A stretch of DNA of 64,000 nucleotides from Phytoactinopolyspora halotolerans (GTDB lineage Bacteria; Actinomycetota; Actinomycetes; Jiangellales; Jiangellaceae), in NCBI RefSeq assembly GCF_010550675.1, contig NZ_JAAGOA010000004.1, forward strand, positions 248,001 to 312,000, written 5' to 3'. Positions 1-9,994 of the stretch are shown here, in pieces. The translations under genes were made by a program, and so were the position numbers. The notes below the pieces were generated by a model. It ran no database searches. It was given only the letters and a program-made list of their open reading frames with translations, and was not told the origin of the DNA. Numbering within the stretch: the first letter of the stretch is position 1; each line of letters starts with the position of its first letter.

Positions 1-8
1 CCCGCGAG

Positions 9-1646
9 ATGAGTCACCGGGAGGTGCTGCAGGCACTGTCGGGCCTGTTCATGGCGATGTTCGTGGCCATGCTATCGGCAACGATCGTGGCCAACGCGCT
101 GCCGCGCATCATCGCCGAGCTCGGCGGCAACCAGAGCCAGTACACGTGGGTGGTGACCGCCACCCTGCTGGCGGCGACCGCGACCACTCCGATCTGGGGC
201 AAGCTCGCCGACCGGATGAGCAAGAAGCTGCTGGTGCAGTCGTCCATCGTGATCTTCGTGACCGGGTCGGTGCTCGCCGGGTTCTCGCAGAACACCGAGA
301 CACTGATCGGCTTCCGCGTCCTGCAGGGCCTCGGCATGGGAGGTCTTCAGGCGCTGGTGCAGATCGTGCTGGGGTCGGTGGTCAGTCCGCGCCAGCGCGG
401 TCGGTATATGGGCTACATCGGGGCGGTGATGGCGGTGGCCACGGTCGGCGGCCCACTGCTCGGCGGACTGATCGTCGACGCGTCGTTCCTCGGTTGGCGC
501 TGGTGCTTCTGGGTGGGCGTGCCGATCGCCGTCGTCGCTCTGGTCCTGTTGCAGAAGACGCTGCAACTGCCGGTGGTGAAGGTGAACACGTCGATCGACT
601 GGCTGGGAGCGATGCTCATCCCGGGCGGGATCACGGTACTGCTGCTGTGGGTGACCTTCGCCGGCGACGCGTTCGCGTGGCTGTCCTGGCAGACGGCGGT
701 GCTCATGGCCGCGGCGGTCGTCCTGCTCGCGGTGGCGGTCGTCGTCGAGCGTCGGGTCAGCGATCCGGTGGTGCCGCCGCGGCTGTTGCGAGCGCGCACG
801 ATGGTGCTGGCGATCATCGCCAGCGCGGCGATCGGCATCGCCATGTTCGGCGGTCCGGTCTTCTTCGGGCAGTACTTCCAGATCGCCCGCGGGTACTCAC
901 CCACCGAAGCGGGTCTGCTGACCGTTCCCATGGTCGGCGGCCTGATGATCGCTACCACCGTCTCCGGCCAGCTGATCAGCCGTACCGGGCGCTGGAAGAG
1001 GTTCCTGGTGGCGGGCACAGCGCTCACGGTGACCGGGCTGGCGCTGCTCGGCACCATCGATCACGCGACCTCGTTGTGGCTGGTCGGCGCGTACATGGCG
1101 ATCCTCGGTGTCGGGGTGGGCTCGACGATGCAGAACCTGGTGCTGGCGGTGCAGAACGGCCTGGACTACCGCGATCTGGGCGCCGGTACCTCGACGGTGA
1201 CGTTTTTCCGCAGCCTGGGTGGTGCGGCCGGCGTGTCCGTGGTGGGTGCCGTGCTCGCTGCGCACGTGACCGATCTGATCAATGAAGGACTGGCCGGCCG
1301 GGGCGGCGCCGGTGCGACGCAGAGCGGCGGCTCCACCTCGCTGGACTTGTCGGAGCTCCCGCCGTCGGTGCGGGTCGTCGTCGAGCAGGCCTACGGCGAC
1401 GGGACGGCCCTGGTGTTCCTTATCGGCGCGGCGGTCGCCGCGATCGCGTTCGTCGCGGTCCTGTTCCTGCGCGAGACCACTCTGCGTACCACCGTCGGCC
1501 AGCAGGAGACGGCCGACGACGAGACGCGGGCCGACGACGAGACGCCGGGCGACGACGAGACGCCGGGCGACGACGAGACGCGGGCCGACGGCGAGGCTCC
1601 GGGCGGGGAGGGGACGGCGCGCGCAGACGTGGTGGTGCGGTCGTAA
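9..1646 (+). CDS. MFS drug exporter, DHA2 (14-TM) family
   Basis: Predicted proton-driven multidrug exporter in the cytoplasmic membrane. The N-terminus runs straight into a first membrane helix ending in LPRI (residues 31-34). MFS motif A is visible as GKLADRMSKK (64-73), and a motif C-like GGPLLGG follows in helix 5. The 545-residue length and about 14 hydrophobic segments fit the EmrB/QacA (DHA2) family. After the last helix (about residue 495) the protein ends in a hydrophilic tail of 6-residue repeats, DDETRA and DDETPG, encoded by an 18-bp minisatellite. The frame is open to base 1, so the true start could lie outside the window. Substrate cannot be read from the sequence. Confidence 0.88.
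   Translation: MSHREVLQALSGLFMAMFVAMLSATIVANALPRIIAELGGNQSQYTWVVTATLLAATATTPIWGKLADRMSKKLLVQSSIVIFVTGSVLAGFSQNTETLIGFRVLQGLGMGGLQALVQIVLGSVVSPRQRGRYMGYIGAVMAVATVGGPLLGGLIVDASFLGWRWCFWVGVPIAVVALVLLQKTLQLPVVKVNTSIDWLGAMLIPGGITVLLLWVTFAGDAFAWLSWQTAVLMAAAVVLLAVAVVVERRVSDPVVPPRLLRARTMVLAIIASAAIGIAMFGGPVFFGQYFQIARGYSPTEAGLLTVPMVGGLMIATTVSGQLISRTGRWKRFLVAGTALTVTGLALLGTIDHATSLWLVGAYMAILGVGVGSTMQNLVLAVQNGLDYRDLGAGTSTVTFFRSLGGAAGVSVVGAVLAAHVTDLINEGLAGRGGAGATQSGGSTSLDLSELPPSVRVVVEQAYGDGTALVFLIGAAVAAIAFVAVLFLRETTLRTTVGQQETADDETRADDETPGDDETPGDDETRADGEAPGGEGTARADVVVRS
1515..1592 (+). repeat. 18-bp minisatellite in the MFS C-terminus
   Basis: About four units of an 18-bp repeat encode DDET followed by RA or PG. 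They form a disordered acidic tail on the cytoplasmic end of the transporter. The period is a multiple of three, so copy-number change keeps the reading frame. Confidence 0.8.
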
Positions 1647-1758
1647 CATCACACAGTCCGGTGGGACTACGTGGCCGGACGGAGGCGTTGTCGGGGAGAA
1701 TGGCACGCTGGGTTGCTGAGAGGGATCGGCAACATCACCGACAAACTTCGGAGGGCAC

Positions 1759-2790
1759 GTGCACCGCTGGACCGATCTCGGCCAGATCCCGCCCGGGTTC
1801 GGGCCGTCGGTCGTCACCATTGGCAACTTCGACGGCGTCCACCGTGGCCACCAGAGCGTTCTGGGGCGCATGGTCGCCGACGCGCGGCGGGTCGGCGCCC
1901 AGTCCGTCGCGGTGACGTTCGATCCCCATCCGAGTACGCTGCACCAGCCCGGGCGTGCGCCCGAGCTGATCACCGGCGTGTCCGATCGCCTGGAGTTGAT
2001 GGCGGAGACCGGACTCGACGCGGTGCTGGTGCAGAACTACACGTGGGAGTTCGCCAAGCAATCTCCGGAGGAGTTCGTCCACCGGTTTCTGGTCGACGGT
2101 CTGCGGGCCGTCACCGTGGTGGTCGGACAGGATGTCCGGTTCGGCTGGGAGAACGCCGGCGACCTGTCCACCATGCTGGCACTCGGGGAGCGGTACGGAT
2201 TCTCGGTGGAGGTCATCGAGGATCTCAGCCCGCCAGGTCCGAGCTCGGAGCGTCGTCGCTGGTCGTCGACGTGGATCCGGGAGCTGCTGGCGGCCGGCGA
2301 GGTGCGCGAGGCCGCGGACATCCTGGGACGTCCGCACCGCATGCGTGGCGTCGTCGTCCGCGGCGACGCGCGTGGCCGGGAACTGGGCTTCCCGACGGCG
2401 AACCTGTCATCGGACAGCGCCGGGATGGTCCCCGCGGACGGTGTGTACGCAGGCTGGCTCACGCGGGTGAGCCGAGCGTCGACGCCCGGGGAGTCCGCGG
2501 CCGCGTCGTCGGGCGAGTCCGCGGCGGATGAGGCGGCGGATGAGGCGGCGACGCGGCTACCCGCCGCGATCTCCATCGGCACCAACCCCACCTTCGACGG
2601 GCTGACCCGCCGGGTGGAGGCATACGTGATCGACCGCACCGACCTCGACCTGTACGACGACGAGGTGCTGCTGGAGTTCGTCGAGCGGCTGCGTCCGACG
2701 TTGCGCTTCGATTCGGTGGACGAGCTGATCACCACCATGAACGCGGACGTTGCCGCGGCGCGGGAGATCCTGTCCGTCCGTTCGCCGTAA
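1759..2790 (+). CDS. ribF: Bifunctional riboflavin kinase / FAD synthetase
   Basis: Converts riboflavin to FMN and FMN to FAD in the cytoplasm. The N-terminal nucleotidyltransferase domain has the ATP-binding motif GNFDGVHRGH (residues 22-31) and SSTWIR near 170. The C-terminal flavokinase domain starts near 195 and shows GRELGFPTAN (about 206-215) and TNPTF (275-279). The GTG start at 1759 follows a clear GGAGG about 5 bases upstream. An alanine/serine-rich insertion (about 237-267, with repeated ADEA) sits between flavokinase strands and lengthens the protein to 343 residues. The gene lies upstream of rpsO and pnp, the usual actinobacterial order. Confidence 0.96.
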   Translation: MHRWTDLGQIPPGFGPSVVTIGNFDGVHRGHQSVLGRMVADARRVGAQSVAVTFDPHPSTLHQPGRAPELITGVSDRLELMAETGLDAVLVQNYTWEFAKQSPEEFVHRFLVDGLRAVTVVVGQDVRFGWENAGDLSTMLALGERYGFSVEVIEDLSPPGPSSERRRWSSTWIRELLAAGEVREAADILGRPHRMRGVVVRGDARGRELGFPTANLSSDSAGMVPADGVYAGWLTRVSRASTPGESAAASSGESAADEAADEAATRLPAAISIGTNPTFDGLTRRVEAYVIDRTDLDLYDDEVLLEFVERLRPTLRFDSVDELITTMNADVAAAREILSVRSP

Positions 2791-2818
2791 CCCTGCCTGG
2801 GTGCCGGCGCCGGCCGCG

Positions 2819-2887
2819 GCTTGTTGAGCGTCAGTGTCGTTTCCGCCCCGTCATCGGGCCCCAAAACGACACGGACGCTCGACAAGC
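2819..2887. repeat. Imperfect 69-bp inverted repeat between ribF and rpsO
   Basis: Arms starting GCTTGTTGAGCGTC and ending GACGCTCGACAAGC pair over about 24 bases with two or three mismatches. A small CCCG/CGGG hairpin sits in the loop. It begins 28 bp after the ribF stop and could act as a terminator, but no T-tract follows. It has the same plan (long arms, short inner hairpin) as the other palindromes in the window, but its sequence is different. Confidence 0.7.
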
Positions 2888-3049
2888 GCGATGGTTGGCG
2901 CCGCCGCGTCCGCACCAACGCGGGCGTGATTCGTGCTGCACAGGCACTCGCTGGTACTCTTGGCTCTGCCGTTAGATCGGCCGCGGTGACGAGTGCCCCG
3001 GTGGACATGCCCGGGAGCTCCGCGCAACGAGCATACGAGAGGGAGCCAC

Positions 3050-3319
3050 GTGTCGATTGACACCGCAACCAAGCAGAAGATCATTTCCGAGCACGCGCGC
3101 GGTGAGGGCGACACCGGCTCGCCCGAGGTGCAGATCGCGCTGCTGACGCACCGGATCAACCATCTCACCGAGCACATGAAGGTGCACAAGCATGACCACC
3201 ACAGCCGCCGCGGGCTGCTGTTGCTGGTCGGTCAGCGGCGCCGGCTGCTCAACTACCTGAGCAAGACGGACATCATGCGCTACCGAGCACTGATCGAGAA
3301 GCTCGGTCTGCGCCGCTAG
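3050..3319 (+). CDS. rpsO: 30S ribosomal protein S15
   Basis: Primary 16S rRNA-binding protein of the small subunit, 89 residues. The start is GTG at 3050, preceded by GAGGGAG; this gives the standard N-terminus SIDTATKQ. The longer in-frame ATG at 2993 would add 19 unrelated residues and is rejected. Family hallmarks are [11 protein letters not shown], the [18 protein letters not shown] helix region and the C-terminal [12 protein letters not shown]. It precedes pnp, as in most bacteria. Confidence 0.98.
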   Translation: MSIDTATKQKIISEHARGEGDTGSPEVQIALLTHRINHLTEHMKVHKHDHHSRRGLLLLVGQRRRLLNYLSKTDIMRYRALIEKLGLRR

Positions 3320-3330
3320 GCTGATGCGCC

Positions 3331-3364
3331 AGGGAGCGGTCTCCCACACCGGGAGCCGCTCCCT
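3331..3364 (+). terminator. Strong hairpin downstream of rpsO
   Basis: AGGGAGCGG pairs with CCGCTCCCT and, past a one-base bulge, CTCCC pairs with GGGAG around a five-base loop. The stem has 14 pairs and starts 11 bases after the rpsO stop. There is no U-run, as is common for high-GC actinobacterial terminators. It could also stabilise the rpsO 3' end or attenuate read-through into pnp. Confidence 0.8.
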
Positions 3365-3577
3365 TGCCGTATCCGACCACAATTGAATACGTCATTATCC
3401 ATCACAGGGGTGCTGGGTCTCGCGTCGATTCCCCAGAAAGCGCGGAAGCCGGTCCTCGGTTGTGGCCTCCGGGCGCACATCGGCCGTCCCGGATGCCTCC
3501 ATCGAAGACCGGCACAGTGATACGGAGAACTGACCCGAACCGCCTGGCATCCCCGCAACACACCAGGAGGATGACCC

Positions 3578-5881
3578 GTGACGGGTCCACAGATTCACTC
3601 CGCCGAGGCCGTCATCGACAACGGCCGCTTCGGCACGCGCACCGTACGCTTCGAGACCGGGCAGCTCGCTCGTCTCGCCGCAGGGTCGGCGTCGGTCTAT
3701 CTCGACGACGAGACCATGCTGCTGTCCGCCACCACGGCGTCCAAGCAGCCCAAGGAACACCTTGACTTCTTCCCGCTCACCGTCGACGTGGAGGAGCGGA
3801 TGTACGCCGCGGGCCGGATCCCCGGCTCGTTCTTCCGCCGCGAGGGGCGTCCCAGCGAGGAAGCGATCCTCACCTGCCGGCTGACCGACCGCCCGCTGCG
3901 CCCGACCTTTGCGCACGGCCTGCGCAACGAGGTCCAGGTGGTCATCACCGTGCTCTCGCTGCACCCGGACCACATGTACGACGTGGTCGCGATCAACGCG
4001 GCCTCGGCGTCGACGCAGCTGGCCGGCCTGCCGTTCTCCGGCCCGATCGGTGCCGTGCGGGTGGCCCTGATCGAGGACCAGTGGGTGGCGTTCCCGAACC
4101 ATTCGCAGCTGTCCGAGGCCGTGTTCGACATGGTCGTGGCCGGCCGGATGCTGCCGGACGGCGATGTCGCGATCATGATGGTCGAGGCTGAGGCGACGGT
4201 CGATACGTGGCAGCACGTGCAGAACGGGCGCACCGCGCCGACCGAGGAGATCGTCGCGGCGGGGCTCGAGGCGTCCAAGCCCTTCATCAGCGTGCTGGTC
4301 TCGGCGCAGCAGGAGCTGGCCAAGCAGGCGGCCAAGGAGACGGCCGAGTTCCCGGTCTTCCTCGACTACACCGACGACATCTACGCGGCGGTCGAGAGCG
4401 CCGGGCGCGAGCGGCTGGCCGAGGCGCTCACCATCTTCTCGAAGGCGGAGCGCGAGGCGCGTCTGGACGAGATCAAGGACGACGTCAAGGCGTCGCTGGC
4501 CGACCAGTTCGAAGGCCGGGAGAAGGAGATCAGCGCGGCGTTCCGTGCGCTGACCAAGAGCGTGGTGCGGGATCGCGTGCTGCGCGACAACGTGCGCATC
4601 GACGGCCGCGGGCTCAGCGACATCCGTACCCTCTCGGCGGAGGTCGGCACCATTCCGCGGGCGCACGGCTCGGCGCTGTTCGAGCGTGGCGAGACCCAGA
4701 TCTTGGGCGTCAGCACGCTGAACATGCTGAGCATGGAGCAGAAGCTGGACACGCTCGCGCCGGACAAGTCCAAGCGGTACATGCACAATTACAACTTCCC
4801 GCCCTACTCCACCGGTGAGACGGGCCGCGTCGGCACGCCGAAGCGGCGGGAGATCGGTCACGGCGCGCTGGCCGAGCGAGCGCTCCTTCCGGTGCTGCCG
4901 GCCCGCGAGGAGTTCCCCTACGCGATCCGCCAGGTATCCGAGGCGATCGGCTCGAATGGTTCGACGTCGATGGGCTCGGTCTGCGCGTCGACGATGGCGC
5001 TGATGAACGCGGGCGTGCCGCTGCGTGCGCCGGTGGCCGGCATCGCGATGGGTCTGATCTCCGGTGAGGTCGACGGAGAGACCCGCTACGTCACGCTCAC
5101 TGACATCCTCGGAGCCGAGGACGCGTTCGGTGACATGGACTTCAAGGTGGCCGGCACCCGCGAGTTCGTCACCGCGCTGCAGCTGGATACCAAGCTCGAC
5201 GGCATTCCGGCGACGGTGCTGGCCGGTGCGCTGCAGCAGGCCCGGGATGCCCGGCTCACCATTCTCGACGTGATGGCGGCGGCGATCTCCGAGCCAGACG
5301 AGATGAGCCCTTACGCGCCGCGGATCATCAGCGTCAAGATTCCGGTGGATCAGATCGGTGCGGTGATCGGGCCCAAGGGTAAGATCATCAACCAGATCCA
5401 GGACGACACCGGTGCCGAGATCGCCATCGAAGACGACGGCACGATCTTCATCGGCGCGGACAATGGCCCGGCGGCGGAGGCGGCGCGGAAGGCGATCAAC
5501 GACATCGCCAACCCGACCCAGCCCGAGGTCGGTGAGCGCTACATCGGCACGGTCGTGAAGACGACCAGCTTCGGCGCGTTCGTCTCGCTGCTGCCCGGCA
5601 AGGACGGCCTCGTGCACATCTCCAAGCTGCGCGCGTTGGCCGGCGGCAAGCGGGTGAACGCGGTCGAGGACGTCGTCGAGGTGGGACAGAAGCTGCAGGT
5701 CGAGATCACCGAGATCGACGACCGCGGCAAGCTGTCGCTCACGCCGGTGGTCGAGGAGCAGGCGGCCGAAGGCCAGTCGGGCGACGCGCAGCCGGAGTCG
5801 GCGAACGCCGAGCCGGCTGAGTCCGGTGCGGCCGAGTCCGGCTCGACCGAGTCCGAGTCGACCGGGTCGGCGGCGCAGTGA
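3578..5881 (+). CDS. pnp: Polynucleotide phosphorylase
   Basis: Phosphorolytic 3'-5' exoribonuclease; in actinomycetes it is also called guanosine pentaphosphate synthetase. It has two RNase PH domains (about residues 15-145 and 330-540) separated by the all-alpha domain. A KH domain starts near 584 (contains VIGPKGK), followed by an S1 domain from about 652 ([15 protein letters not shown]). The GTG start at 3578 sits 8 bases after AGGAGG. The tail after residue 728 is a disordered Ala/Glu/Ser stretch with repeated ESGS. The gene lies between rpsO and the M16 peptidase gene, 12 bases upstream of the latter, so co-transcription is likely. Confidence 0.97.
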   Translation: MTGPQIHSAEAVIDNGRFGTRTVRFETGQLARLAAGSASVYLDDETMLLSATTASKQPKEHLDFFPLTVDVEERMYAAGRIPGSFFRREGRPSEEAILTCRLTDRPLRPTFAHGLRNEVQVVITVLSLHPDHMYDVVAINAASASTQLAGLPFSGPIGAVRVALIEDQWVAFPNHSQLSEAVFDMVVAGRMLPDGDVAIMMVEAEATVDTWQHVQNGRTAPTEEIVAAGLEASKPFISVLVSAQQELAKQAAKETAEFPVFLDYTDDIYAAVESAGRERLAEALTIFSKAEREARLDEIKDDVKASLADQFEGREKEISAAFRALTKSVVRDRVLRDNVRIDGRGLSDIRTLSAEVGTIPRAHGSALFERGETQILGVSTLNMLSMEQKLDTLAPDKSKRYMHNYNFPPYSTGETGRVGTPKRREIGHGALAERALLPVLPAREEFPYAIRQVSEAIGSNGSTSMGSVCASTMALMNAGVPLRAPVAGIAMGLISGEVDGETRYVTLTDILGAEDAFGDMDFKVAGTREFVTALQLDTKLDGIPATVLAGALQQARDARLTILDVMAAAISEPDEMSPYAPRIISVKIPVDQIGAVIGPKGKIINQIQDDTGAEIAIEDDGTIFIGADNGPAAEAARKAINDIANPTQPEVGERYIGTVVKTTSFGAFVSLLPGKDGLVHISKLRALAGGKRVNAVEDVVEVGQKLQVEITEIDDRGKLSLTPVVEEQAAEGQSGDAQPESANAEPAESGAAESGSTESESTGSAAQ

Positions 5882-5893
5882 GGGACCGCGCCA

Positions 5894-7219
5894 TTGTCTG
5901 AACGCAGCGTCGTCACCAGCACCCTGCTGGGGGAGGACACCGGTGCGCCGGTCCGGCGCACCGTCCTCCCGGGCGGCTTGCGAGTGGTCACGGAGTCGGT
6001 CCCGACCGTCCGATCGGTGGCGATCGGGGTGTGGGTCGGGGTCGGCTCCGTCGACGAATCGCCCGAGGAGGCGGGGTCTACCCACTACTTGGAGCACCTG
6101 CTGTTCAAGGGCACGTCGCGACGGAGTGCGCTGGACATCTCGTCGGCGATCGAGTCGGTGGGCGGGGACATCAACGCGTTCACCGCCAAGGAGTACACCT
6201 GCTACTACGTGCGCGTCTTGGACGCGGATCTGCCGCTGGCGGTGGACGTGGTGGCGGACATGCTGACGTCGTCGCTGATCGAGCAGTCCGAGGTGGATGC
6301 CGAACGTAACGTCGTGCTGGAAGAGATCGCCATGCGCGACGACGATCCGACCGACGCCATCCACGATCTGATGACCGAACGTATGTGGGGCGACACGCCG
6401 CTGGGCCGGCCGATCCTCGGGACGGTCGACAGCATCACCGGCATGGCGCGGGAGACGGTCAACGGCTACTACCGGCGGCACTACCGGCCGCGGAACATCG
6501 TCGTCGCGGCGGCCGGCAACCTCGACCACGACGCGGTGGTGAAGCTGGTCGCCGAGGCGTTCGCCGCCGGTGGGTTCCTGGCGGGCGACGAGGAGCCGGC
6601 GGCACCGCGCATCGGCGGTGCGGCGCCGGACGTCAACACCGGTGTCGCCTTGCTGCAACGCCCGACCGAGCAGGCGAACCTGCTGCTCGGCATGCCGGGT
6701 ATCACCCGCAACGATCCGCGCCGGTTCGCCCTCGGCGTCCTCAACGCGGCGCTCGGCGGCGGGATGTCGTCACGGCTGTTCCAGGAGATCCGGGAGCGTC
6801 GCGGGCTGGCATACTCCGTGTACTCGTTCGCGGCGCAGCACGCCGCCACCGGCATGTTCGGCGTCTACGTCGGGTGTCAGCCGAAGAAGGCGGGCGAGGT
6901 GCTGGATCTAGCCCGCGGGGTGCTGGGCGAGGTCGCGGCGTCCGGCATCACCGAGGATGAGCTGGCCAGTGGCAAGGGGCAGGTTCGGGGTGGCCTGGTG
7001 CTCGGTATGGAGGACACCAGTGCGCGGATGAGCCGGCTGGCCAAGGCGGAGCTGGTCTACGACGAGCTGCCCAGCATCGATGAGCTGCTCGCGCGGATCG
7101 ATGCGGTCACCATGGACGACGTCCGGGAGCTGGCCTCGTCGCTGTTGAACGCACCGCCCGCGCTCGCCGTCGTCGGCCCCTTCGACGACCCCTCCCGCTT
7201 CGAGTCCGCCCTCCACTGA
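5894..7219 (+). CDS. M16 family zinc metallopeptidase (pitrilysin / processing-peptidase type)
   Basis: Zinc-dependent peptidase of the M16B type that normally sits directly after pnp in actinobacteria. The inverted zinc motif HYLEH is at residues 64-68, and the distal metal ligand is in VVLEEIAMR (E143 or E144), the expected 75-residue spacing. A second M16 fold fills the C-terminal half. The start is TTG at 5894. No signal peptide is visible, so the protein should be cytoplasmic. In related genomes the next gene is dapB; here a cell-wall nucleotidase and trmL lie between them. The stop codon is followed after one base by a family A palindrome. Confidence 0.92.
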   Translation: MSERSVVTSTLLGEDTGAPVRRTVLPGGLRVVTESVPTVRSVAIGVWVGVGSVDESPEEAGSTHYLEHLLFKGTSRRSALDISSAIESVGGDINAFTAKEYTCYYVRVLDADLPLAVDVVADMLTSSLIEQSEVDAERNVVLEEIAMRDDDPTDAIHDLMTERMWGDTPLGRPILGTVDSITGMARETVNGYYRRHYRPRNIVVAAAGNLDHDAVVKLVAEAFAAGGFLAGDEEPAAPRIGGAAPDVNTGVALLQRPTEQANLLLGMPGITRNDPRRFALGVLNAALGGGMSSRLFQEIRERRGLAYSVYSFAAQHAATGMFGVYVGCQPKKAGEVLDLARGVLGEVAASGITEDELASGKGQVRGGLVLGMEDTSARMSRLAKAELVYDELPSIDELLARIDAVTMDDVRELASSLLNAPPALAVVGPFDDPSRFESALH

Positions 7220-7313
7220 CCTAAATGATCATGTGAAGTAGGTCTTCTCCAGCACCCCCATGTCTGCAGACATGGTACGGCACGAGAAGACCTACTTCAC
7301 ATGATCATTTAGG
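7220..7313 (+). repeat. Family A palindromic element, copy A1
   Basis: Two perfect 30-base arms begin CCTAAATGATCATGTGAAGT and end with its complement. Between them is the 16-base palindrome CATGTCTGCAGACATG with asymmetric flanks (CCAGCAC on the left, GGCACGAG on the right) that give the element a direction. It begins one base after the M16 peptidase stop. Related copies are at 21877 and 53381. Confidence 0.95.
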
Positions 7314-7465
7314 CGGGGCGTGGAGGTGGGGAAATCGGCGACGGGTCGGTGAATCCTCTTGTGCTATGTCCAGAACACGATAGGTTGTCCCGTGTTGTAC
7401 GCCCGGCGTTAACGAATTGCGGGTAAGTTCGCCGCCGTCCTGACACGTGTTCCGGAGGTACCTGT

Positions 7466-9883
7466 ATGCGCCCGACGAGGCGTTTCCCTCGAGCCCTGGC
7501 GGCGGTCACCGCCATGGGCCTGGTCGGAGTGGGGTTAGCGACCGCCCCGGCCGCCGCTGATGATCACGAGACCACTATCGATATCCTTGCCACCAACGAC
7601 TTCCACGGACGGCTCGAAGCCAGCGGCCAGGCCGCCGGTGCGGCCGTCCTAGCCGGTGCGGTCGACCAGATGCGAACGGAGAACCCCAATCTGGTGTTCG
7701 CCGCCGCCGGCGACCTGATCGGCGCCTCGACGTTCGTGTCGTTCGTCGACGACGACCACCCCACCATCGACGCGCTCAACGCTGCCGGACTCGACGTCAG
7801 CGCCGTCGGCAACCACGAGTTCGACAAGGGCTACTGCGACCTCGTCGACCGCGTCATCCCGCGCGCAGAGTGGGAGTACATCGGCGCCAACGTCAAGGTC
7901 AAAGACGGCCACACGCACGGCTGTGAGAACACCGAGCTGGACGATCTGGCCGAGTCGTGGACCGCCGACATCGACGGAGTGACCGTCGGATTCGTCGGCG
8001 CCGTCACCGAGCACCTGCCCGAGCTGGTCAGCCCGTCCGGCATCGAGCAGATCGATGTCCTCGATATCGTCGAGGAGACCAACCGGGTCGCCGACGAGCT
8101 CAAGGCCGACGGCGCGGACGTCGTCGTGCTGCTGGTGCACGAGGGTGCACCGACCACGCAACTGGAGACCGCGATCGACCCGGACAACGACTTCGGGAAG
8201 ATCGTGAACGGCGTGAACGCGAATGTCGACGCGATCGTCTCCGGTCACACCCACCTCGCCTACGACCACCACATCGAGGTCGACGAGTGGGTCGACGAGG
8301 GACGTGACGTAACCGTACGGCCCGTCGTCAGCGCCGGCCAGTACGGCTACAACCTGAACAAGATCAGCTTCACCGTCTCCGATGACGACGGGGTCAGCGC
8401 GATGGAGTCGGCGATCGTCCCGCTCACCGAGCGCGACGACGACGGCAACTGGGTTCCGTTGTACGAGCCCGACGAGGAGGTGCAGGGCATCGTCGACGAC
8501 GCGGTGGAACGCGCCGACGAGCTCGGTGCCGAGTCGCTGGGGGAGATCACGGCGGACTTCAACCGGGCGCGGCAGTCCGACGGCGCGGAGAACCGGGGCG
8601 GCGAGTCGACGCTCGGCAACTTCGTCGCCGACGTGCAGCTCAGTGCTGCCCGCATCACCGACGAGGAGACCGACGTCGCGTTCATGAATCCGGGTGGCCT
8701 GCGCACCGACATGACCTACGCCGGCAGCGGTGAGGGTGACCCGGACGGTAACGTGACGTACCGCGAGGCGGCCGAGGTGCAGCCGTTCGCCAACACCCTG
8801 GTGACGATGACGCTGACCGGCGAGCGGGTCGTCGAGGTGCTGGAGGAGCAGTGGCAGCCGGACGGCGCGTCGCGCGCGTTCCTCAAGCTCGGCGTGTCGG
8901 AGAACCTGACCTACACCTATGACCCGGAGGCCGCCGCCGGTGAGCACATCACGTCGGTGACGATCGACGGCGAGCCGCTGGACGCCGACGGGTATTACCG
9001 CGTGGTCGCGAACTCGTTCCTCGCCTCGGGCGGTGACAACTTCACCACCCTGGCCGAGGGCGTCGACGTGGCGGACACCGGGCAGATCGACCTGCAGGCG
9101 ATGGTCGACTACCTCGGGCAGAACTCGCCCGCGTCGCCGGACTACGCGCAGCGCGCCGTCGGGGTGAGCTGGGTCAGCGACCCGGACGGCGTGTACGCAC
9201 CCGGCGACGAGGTGGCGTTCGACCTGTCGTCGTTGCTGTTCAGCGCCGGCGAGCCGGTCGCCGAGTCGGTTGTGGTGTCGCTCGCGGGCGAGGAGCTCGG
9301 CAAGTTCGACATCGATCCGGAGATCGTCGATACGACGGACGAGGTCGGCCGGGCGAGCGTCAGCGTGACCGTTCCGGAGAACCTCGGCGGCGCTGCCGCG
9401 GCGCAAGAGGGCGAGCCGATGGACCTTGTGGTGACCGTGCCGGACACCGGTACCGAGCTCACTCTTCCGATCACCATTGACGCCGGCGACGGCGGCGGTG
9501 ACGAAGACGGCTCCGAGGACGGCGACGACAGCGGTTCCGAGGACGGATCTGAGGACGGCGCCGAAGACGGCTCGGAGAGCGGCGACGACGGCGGCACGGA
9601 CGACGGTTCCGACACGGGCTCTGACGGCGGCGCGGAAGCCGGGGGCGACGAGTCGGGCGCTGAGGACGGCACGGACGCCGGTACGGACGCCGGAGCCGAG
9701 GACGGCACGGACTCCGGTACCGACTCCGGCGGCGATGCGTCCGGTGCGGAGGACGGCGAGGGCCTGCCGGACACCGGTGCGGGTTCCGGCCTCATCCTGT
9801 GGGGCGCGCTTGGCCTGACCGGCCTTGCCCTTGGAGCCGCCGTGTACGCGGCGTCCAGAATGCGGGCCGGTACGGCGGCGTAG
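7466..9883 (+). CDS. Secreted, sortase-anchored 5'-nucleotidase / cyclic phosphodiesterase
   Basis: Extracellular nucleotidase expected to release phosphate and nucleosides from nucleotides. A Sec signal peptide (residues 1 to about 31, ending APAAADD) is followed by a calcineurin-like domain with ATNDFHGRLE, AAGDLIGAS, VGNHEFDKG and SGHTHLA metal-binding motifs. A 5'-nucleotidase C-terminal domain follows (GGESTLGNF, MNPGGLRTD). After about residue 670 comes a long Asp/Gly/Ser repeat linker, then LPDTG (767-771), a hydrophobic helix and an Arg-containing tail. This is a classic LPxTG cell-wall sorting signal. The ATG at 7466 follows CGGAGGT. A family B palindrome lies 8 bases after the stop. 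Confidence 0.93.
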   Translation: MRPTRRFPRALAAVTAMGLVGVGLATAPAAADDHETTIDILATNDFHGRLEASGQAAGAAVLAGAVDQMRTENPNLVFAAAGDLIGASTFVSFVDDDHPTIDALNAAGLDVSAVGNHEFDKGYCDLVDRVIPRAEWEYIGANVKVKDGHTHGCENTELDDLAESWTADIDGVTVGFVGAVTEHLPELVSPSGIEQIDVLDIVEETNRVADELKADGADVVVLLVHEGAPTTQLETAIDPDNDFGKIVNGVNANVDAIVSGHTHLAYDHHIEVDEWVDEGRDVTVRPVVSAGQYGYNLNKISFTVSDDDGVSAMESAIVPLTERDDDGNWVPLYEPDEEVQGIVDDAVERADELGAESLGEITADFNRARQSDGAENRGGESTLGNFVADVQLSAARITDEETDVAFMNPGGLRTDMTYAGSGEGDPDGNVTYREAAEVQPFANTLVTMTLTGERVVEVLEEQWQPDGASRAFLKLGVSENLTYTYDPEAAAGEHITSVTIDGEPLDADGYYRVVANSFLASGGDNFTTLAEGVDVADTGQIDLQAMVDYLGQNSPASPDYAQRAVGVSWVSDPDGVYAPGDEVAFDLSSLLFSAGEPVAESVVVSLAGEELGKFDIDPEIVDTTDEVGRASVSVTVPENLGGAAAAQEGEPMDLVVTVPDTGTELTLPITIDAGDGGGDEDGSEDGDDSGSEDGSEDGAEDGSESGDDGGTDDGSDTGSDGGAEAGGDESGAEDGTDAGTDAGAEDGTDSGTDSGGDASGAEDGEGLPDTGAGSGLILWGALGLTGLALGAAVYAASRMRAGTAA

Positions 9884-9891
9884 CGCAACCT

Positions 9892-9950
9892 CCCCATGAT
9901 CATGAACACTTTCCGTTCACATGGAACGGTTAGTGTTCATGATCATGGGG
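9892..9950. repeat. Family B palindromic element, copy B1
   Basis: The 59-bp inverted repeat has outer arms CCCCATGATCATGAACACT and their complement, and an inner CCGTT/AACGG stem. It lies between the convergent nucleotidase and trmL genes. Related copies are at 43872 and 53286. Confidence 0.92.
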
Positions 9951-9994
9951 ATGCCAGCGTCGCGTTGCTCGTGTCGCGCTGCCCGGGCCCGGAG

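Noticed and set aside
1647-1758. FMN riboswitch before ribF
   Set aside because: The region is too short and shows no RFN-type conserved blocks.
3395-6658. 1087-codon open frame on the minus strand
   Set aside because: It is antisense to pnp and the M16 peptidase, both certain from motifs.
7220-7313. CRISPR-like array from repeated palindromes
   Set aside because: Copies are dispersed over kilobases with genes between them and no regular spacers or cas genes.
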